Positions 62,919 through 64,000 of a stretch of DNA of 64,000 bases are shown piece by piece (within the stretch, counting starts at the first letter, position 1; the number at the start of each line of letters is the position of its first letter). Source of the stretch: Diprion similis. Its lineage: Eukaryota; Arthropoda; Insecta; Hymenoptera; Diprionidae. The notes beneath the pieces were generated by a model. That model was not told the origin of the DNA. It did not search any database and saw nothing but the letters and a program-made list of their open reading frames with translations. Location: positions 17,506,001-17,570,000 of the forward strand of contig NC_060110.1 of the NCBI RefSeq assembly GCF_021155765.1, in the 5' to 3' direction. The translations under genes and the position numbers were made by a program.

Positions 62919-64000
62919 TTAAAAAAACGTAATGAAAAAAGAAAATGACTCGAAAAAACTTATTTATTCTCAAAGCATTTCGTTATTTAGTTATAGGACA
63001 CTTTTTTGTCAAACAAAAATATCGTGTAATTTCGAAACCAAATTTTACATCGACATGAATATTCATCAACGGATCCATTCAATTCGCGTGGCACATTTCT
63101 CTTCCCCTAAAACCAATGTCTGCAACATGCCAAGTACACTATATCTATGAATAAAAATATGCGGAAATGGCGTGTACGACGTAAACAATCTTTACAAGTT
63201 TCTAGCAATGCGAATATTTTCGATAAACAGTGTTCAAACATTATTGCATGCATTGGTAGTTTGTGATTGGTAGACTTAGAGTGAACGAGTGGCACGAAAT
63301 ACTTCAACTCTCTCTGAAGACCGTCGCTAATAATTTTTTGCATAGAAAAAAAAAAACGAGTTGGCAAATTCTATGCATGCATGACTAACGTGCCTAGCGA
63401 TCGTTCGTGAAAATTTCTTCAAATCGTCTCATAAATAATTGTAAAAGTAAATTTTATGCTAAAAAAAACGTCTTTTTAAACGTATAATGAAATTTCGGGA
63501 CTGCACTGCTCGTAACATAAAGTAAGAATAAAATTTTTGGTACAGAAGCTAAAAGGTAAATATTATTGTGATGCTGATAATCGATGAGTTTTGTAATAAT
63601 TAGGTTGTTTTTTTCTTTACCACAACTGAAACGCACCAATGTAATTTTATTACTATAAAGCAAACTTATTTTGTATGAAAATACATATTTAAAAACTTGA
63701 GCCCTTTCCCTATTGTCATCTGCATTATATTCGTATTTATACAATACAGTATTATTGTCGATATTCACACTTATTGGGAAGAAACAGATGGAACTGTACA
63801 GGGTTTTCGTTCAATAAAAACTCGTCTGATAATCGAATCTTCAATGATTTTTACAAAACCACAGTTACAGCGTATCAAAGAGTCTACAATATTGATAAAA
63901 ATAATTTAATCTTCAATATTTTACTATTTTCTTGCGCTTCTTTTCTTCAATCGATCAATTGCAATATTTATTATATTCCTAACTATCATATAGATACAGT
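62919..64000. other. Downstream flank of Gasp, no gene recognised
   Basis: Very AT-rich sequence without a supportable exon, RNA gene or element on either strand. Confidence 0.45.

Overview
The window is intron-rich, AT-biased animal nuclear DNA. It holds a cluster of genes for small secreted proteins with three six-cysteine chitin-binding domains each (ChtBD2/CBM14, peritrophin-A type). The proteins match the insect Obstructor/CPAP3 (cuticular proteins analogous to peritrophins, type 3) family, so the source is an insect. It is probably holometabolous and possibly hymenopteran; the order is inference only. No bacterial-style operons, rRNA, convincing tRNA, CRISPR or intact transposon was seen.

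Seven CPAP3-type genes were assembled exon by exon from ORFs, GT/AG sites, reading-frame phase and cysteine spacing: (1) obst-B type, + strand, 672-3066; (2) obst-A type (A1), +, 5897-8995; (3) a second obst-A-like gene (A2), +, 14051-15246; (4) a CPAP3 D/E-class gene, +, 17203-20179; (5) another CPAP3 D/E-class gene, - strand, 21229-26080, tail-to-tail with gene 4; (6) a divergent three-domain gene with long Pro/Tyr/Gln-rich linkers, +, 37946-43353; (7) Gasp (obst-C), +, 57537-62455, with two alternative last exons. Each model closes in frame from start to stop: 305, 232, 236, 231, 256, 394 and 274 (or 239) residues.

The genes share introns that point to descent by local duplication. Six of seven have a phase-1 intron just after the signal peptide. 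Six of seven split the last cysteine codon of the third domain between the last two exons (TG | C or T). Genes 5 and 7 carry domains 1 and 2 in one exon, whereas the others have an intron between them.

About 12 kb (26.3-37.9 kb) and 14 kb (43.4-57.4 kb) hold no gene I can recognise. They separate gene 5 from gene 6 and gene 6 from Gasp, and may hold cis-regulation. The proteins are expected to act together outside the cell, organising chitin in the cuticle and tracheal lining. The most unusual items are gene 6, with a terminal exon that adds one cysteine and then stops, the alternative Gasp tails, a decayed ~27-bp minisatellite and a strong intronic hairpin in Gasp, and a near-perfect palindrome upstream of gene 3.
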